DNA from: Bacteroidota bacterium
GTDB lineage: Bacteria > Bacteroidota > Bacteroidia > B-17B0 > Aurantibacillaceae
Length of the DNA: 64,000 bases
Assembly (NCBI GenBank): GCA_013297775.1
Contig: JAAFIL010000002.1
Span: forward strand, 1 to 64,000
Direction of reading: 5' to 3'
Under the pieces are notes generated by a model. It saw only the letters and a list, made by a program, of their open reading frames with translations. It did no database searches and was not told the origin of the DNA. Below are positions 62,602-64,000 of the stretch, piece after piece. Numbering within the stretch: the first letter of the stretch is position 1; every line of letters begins with the position of its first letter. The position numbers and the translations under genes were made by a program.

Positions 62602-64000
62602 ATGAAAAATCGTTTATATCTTGCTTTAGTTGGTGTAGTTTTGACCGTTGTTTCTACTTACGCTCAAATTAATAAAACATTGCCATCTGCTCCTGTTCCA
62701 GCCATACCAGCTAATTTGCCTTTATCTACCATAAGTGCTGCCATTCAACGCCAATGCGGTACCGCCGTTCCTGACGAAAAATGGAATAGTTGGTTTAACG
62801 AACAAGTTGAATTATTTAAAGCCAATTTAAAAACAGGAAAATCTAAAGCTGCGTCTTACCGCATTCCTATTATTGTGCATGTTATTCATGGTGGAGAAGC
62901 CATTGGTGTTTATCCCAATATATCAGCAGCACAAATTACTTCTCAAATTCGGGTATTAAATGCCGATTTTGCAGGAGCGGGTTTAAGTGTTGGTAATTAT
63001 GCTTCTACGGGGTTTAGTTCTAATGTGCCTATTGCTAATTGCGAGATCAGCTTTTGCGCAGCCACTATTGACCCTAACGGTAATACCTTGGCAGAACCAG
63101 GCATTGAACGCATCAATTATATATCTAAAGGGTGGACTGACCCCGCCTCAGGTTCATTTAATTCGTCGGCTAGTTTTCAGAATTATGTAAACACTACGAT
63201 GAAACCTGGCACTATTTGGGATCCGAACCGCTACTTAAATATTTGGATAAGTGACGTTAATTCTGTTGTTGGCTTATTAGGTTTTGCCACTTATCCAGGC
63301 AATACAGGTCTATCAGGTATTAACTCTTTTATTGGCACAACTAGTACCGATGGGGTTTGGAATTGGTCAAGAGCTTATGGAGATGTTGGAACCTTGAGTC
63401 CGCCTTATAACAGAGGACGCACAGCTACACACGAAATTGGCCATTGGCTAGGTTTACGGCATATTTGGGGAGACGGGAATTGCGTAACCGATTTTTGCAA
63501 CGATACTCCACCTGCATCGGGTCAAAATTTGAATTGCCCTATTTATCCCCATCGTGCTAACTCTTGTGGTAGTCAAAATCCGCTTGGAGATATGTTTATG
63601 AATTTTATGGATTACACCGACGATGTGTGTATGTACATGTTTACAAACGACCAAAAAGCGCGCATGCAAACCGCTATGCAATTGGGGCAGTTTAGAACAA
63701 ATTTACAAAGCAACGTTAACACGGTTTGTGGCACTTCTGGACCAGCCAGTTGCTCCACGCTAACAGCCGTTGCGCCGACGCATAGTTTAAATGCTTTTAT
63801 TGCTTCTCCTGATGTAAATGCAGCAGGTTGTTCACCCAAAGCTGGTTATATTTATGGCACCAATTGTTACGGCGATAAAGAAAAGGCAGAGTTTTTTCCT
63901 GGCTCGCTTTATGGAAATACCGCAGGGCAGTTAAAAGAAGCAACGGTACTATTTTTTCAAACCAATACCTTGGGTACTTTTGGTAACTCAGTAACACCTG
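62602..64000 (+). CDS. M43-family (pappalysin-like) zinc metalloprotease, C-terminus beyond window
   Basis: 466 codons visible without a stop. Signal peptide about 1-22 (STYAQ), a propeptide-like stretch, then YRIPIIVHVIHGG and the zinc site HEIGHWLGLRHIWGDGNC, the HExxHxxGxxH motif of metzincins with a C-terminal flank typical of M43. The Met-turn is in FMNFMDYTDD. Two or three Cys pairs (NDTPPASGQNLNC, ANSCGS) fit family disulphides. In Bacteroidota these are secreted proteases, usually with a T9SS sorting domain; that end is outside the window. Upstream is divergent purS. Confidence 0.9.
   Translation, partial: MKNRLYLALVGVVLTVVSTYAQINKTLPSAPVPAIPANLPLSTISAAIQRQCGTAVPDEKWNSWFNEQVELFKANLKTGKSKAASYRIPIIVHVIHGGEAIGVYPNISAAQITSQIRVLNADFAGAGLSVGNYASTGFSSNVPIANCEISFCAATIDPNGNTLAEPGIERINYISKGWTDPASGSFNSSASFQNYVNTTMKPGTIWDPNRYLNIWISDVNSVVGLLGFATYPGNTGLSGINSFIGTTSTDGVWNWSRAYGDVGTLSPPYNRGRTATHEIGHWLGLRHIWGDGNCVTDFCNDTPPASGQNLNCPIYPHRANSCGSQNPLGDMFMNFMDYTDDVCMYMFTNDQKARMQTAMQLGQFRTNLQSNVNTVCGTSGPASCSTLTAVAPTHSLNAFIASPDVNAAGCSPKAGYIYGTNCYGDKEKAEFFPGSLYGNTAGQLKEATVLFFQTNTLGTFGNSVTP

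Overview
The window comes from a Bacteroidota chromosome. It is AT-rich. Secreted proteins end in type IX secretion (T9SS, Por) sorting domains. Several genes are preceded by the Bacteroidota -7 box TAnnTTTG rather than a sigma70-type promoter, and many small lipoproteins and beta-rich envelope proteins are present. I cannot name the genus from sequence alone. Most of the DNA is housekeeping core broken by short accessory and repeat-rich gaps.

Layout. 0-7 kb: a cut-off exported DUF6973-like gene, envelope proteins, a DnaQ/GIY-YIG nuclease, and a minus-strand run zinc-ribbon coiled coil - Nif3-like - murQ. 6.8-10.9 kb: a copper-linked cluster with a Cys-rich membrane peptide, MbnP-like lipoprotein, MbnH-like di-haem peroxidase, carboxypeptidase-regulatory-like lipoprotein and a 'CDICG' outer-envelope protein. 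11.7-13.8 kb: a glycine-rich T9SS cargo gene broken by a one-base frameshift. 13.9-16.5 kb: a YfhO-like membrane protein. 16.8-22.6 kb: a tight operon tetR - cutA-like - ABC exporter - hlyD-like - tolC-like, whose ABC protein has lost the ATPase motifs. 23-33 kb: pnp, rpsO, plsY, gdhA, a small membrane protein, a YjjG-like HAD phosphatase, a LolC-like permease, rbfA and an intact MsbA-like exporter.

33.4-42.2 kb: a hypothetical gene beside the remnant of a duplicated SnoaL-like gene, then an operon in which the two subunits of a 3-oxoacid CoA-transferase flank an MBOAT/SGNH O-acylation pair, then a polytopic membrane protein and a class A penicillin-binding protein. 42.4-46.5 kb: an IgGFc-binding-like T9SS protein, a small lipoprotein, and the reciprocal copy of the SnoaL duplication. 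46.7-48.6 kb: a two-gene CBASS anti-phage operon, a CD-NTase (cGAS-like) followed by a TIR-STING effector; this is the clearest defence system here. 49.3-60 kb: AsmA-like protein, TPR protein, phosphosulfolactate-synthase-like protein, rhodanese, DUF1569 and DUF2490 proteins, and an RND/MMPL transporter with a partner gene. 60.3-64 kb: tRNA-Asp, an ISL3-like transposase relic, metK, purS and the N-terminal part of an M43 metalloprotease.

Intergenic gaps hold several dispersed repeat families. One is a 160-bp near-palindromic element ending TACCAA/TTGGTA, with three copies (two identical) and a diverged relative. Another is a 211-bp miniature inverted-repeat element with perfect 24-bp ends and an 8-bp target duplication. 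Others are a compound repeat carrying a 'GCACGCAAAG' motif and an inverted pair of about 107-bp repeats. Duplicated DNA shared between 33.8 and 46.0 kb shows reciprocal gene decay.
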